36,011 nt of DNA from Microcaldota archaeon (GTDB lineage Archaea; Micrarchaeota; Micrarchaeia; Anstonellales; Bilamarchaeaceae): assembly GCA_016926175.1 (NCBI GenBank), contig JAFGPA010000017.1, positions 1-36,011 of the forward strand. The letters run 5' to 3'. The notes beneath the pieces are model-generated. The model did no database searches. It was not told the origin of the DNA and worked only from the letters and a program-made list of their open reading frames with translations. Numbering within the stretch: position 1 is the first letter of the stretch; each line of letters starts with the position of its first letter. Of the stretch, positions 35,250-36,011 are shown one piece after another. The position numbers and the translations under genes were made by a program.

Positions 35250-35899
35250 CTGGCTTCCCCCCTTTCAACAGAACCTGCAGATTCTATTACTTTTGGAAGC
35301 ACGACTTTCTTGGTCTGCTTGTCCGGGAAAACCGTTCCCGGAGGAACAATCCTTACAAGAACGCCGATAACTCCGGATCTTGTATTTGCATTTATGTGTG
35401 CCACCTTTATCTGCCTTACGGGTTCGCCTGCTTTTGGAATATAGCCTGCCTGTACTCTCAGACTTTTTGCCCTGGCTCCTTTTGCGCCGATCTTTCCTGC
35501 AGCCACTATCTCAGCACCAAGAGCTCCTGCTTTGATGACTTCCCTGAGCATGTAGTGCAGAACGGCCCTTACCTTCTTGCCCATTTCGATGTATTTTGCC
35601 GCTCTTTTCCCGACCATTCTGGGTTCAAGGAACTGGTTCCTCACTTCAACTACGCTGATTTGGGGGTTCTCGATCTTGAACTCCTTCTTTATAGTATCAG
35701 TAAGTTCATTGATCAGTCTTCCTTTCTTACCGATAATTCTGGCAGGATTTGCAACTTCAAGGGTAATTCTTGTGACCAGGGGCGTCCTCTGGATGTCAAC
35801 GCTTGCCAGACCTGCCCGGTCAAGCTTATCTTCAAGGAATTTCATAACCTTGTATTTGCTGAATGGTTCCTCAATTAATTTTTCCTGGTAAAGCATCAT
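35246..35899 (-). CDS. 30S ribosomal protein S3
   Basis: KH-domain IARIIGKKGRLINELTDTIKKEF; GAEIVAAGKIGAKGARAKSLRVQAGYIPKAGEPV. Confidence 0.94.
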   Translation of the reverse strand: MMLYQEKLIEEPFSKYKVMKFLEDKLDRAGLASVDIQRTPLVTRITLEVANPARIIGKKGRLINELTDTIKKEFKIENPQISVVEVRNQFLEPRMVGKRAAKYIEMGKKVRAVLHYMLREVIKAGALGAEIVAAGKIGAKGARAKSLRVQAGYIPKAGEPVRQIKVAHINANTRSGVIGVLVRIVPPGTVFPDKQTKKVVLPKVIESAGSVERGEAR

Positions 35900-36011
35900 G
35901 AATCACCCTTTTTCTTTTGTTTAGGCTCTTTTGCCTCGGCTTTTTTCGGCTCCTCTTTCTTTGGCTCAGGCTTTTTTGCTTCAGCTTTTGCCTCGGCTTT
36001 TTTCGGCTCCT
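35896..36011 (-). CDS. C-terminal low-complexity tail of probable ribosomal protein L22 (partial, runs off window)
   Basis: EPKKAEAKAEAKKPEPKKEEPKKAEAKEPKQKKKGDS*. The stop overlaps the S3 start. Identity inferred from conserved L22-S3 order. Confidence 0.55.
   Translation of the reverse strand, partial: EPKKAEAKAEAKKPEPKKEEPKKAEAKEPKQKKKGDS

Overview
Archaeal window; gene content and marker variants look DPANN-like, which is an inference. The backbone is translational. It holds S12 and S7 genes, aEF-2, SerS, archaeal adenylate kinase, an e-MtaB-like methylthiotransferase, SecY, and a long minus-strand S10/spc ribosomal operon: L22-S3-L29-eIF1 // Rpp29 // S17-L14-L24-S4e-L5-S14-S8-L6-L32e-L19e-L18-S5-L30-L15-SecY. 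Two accessory blocks stand out. (1) At 10.2-15.2 kb there is a tandemly duplicated two-gene cassette of divergent SAM-methyltransferases (A1-B1-A2-B2). Close by are two more methyltransferases and an internally duplicated GXGXG beta-helix protein. (2) At about 26.0-33.4 kb an antiparallel island sits inside the ribosomal operon between Rpp29 and S17. It carries at least four HEAT-repeat proteins that share a C-terminal module ending in an FRRR/FRKR-type tail. One of them is a 14-repeat array with a near-invariant framework and hypervariable positions. The island also has a membrane protein, an AbiE-like toxin-antitoxin pair with a perfect palindrome, and family remnants. A DegT-family aminotransferase separately splits eIF1 from Rpp29. 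The window also has a tRNA-Ile(GAU) that appears to carry two introns (D-loop and 37/38) and a tRNA-Leu(UAG). All calls come from reading the sequence; no database search was run.
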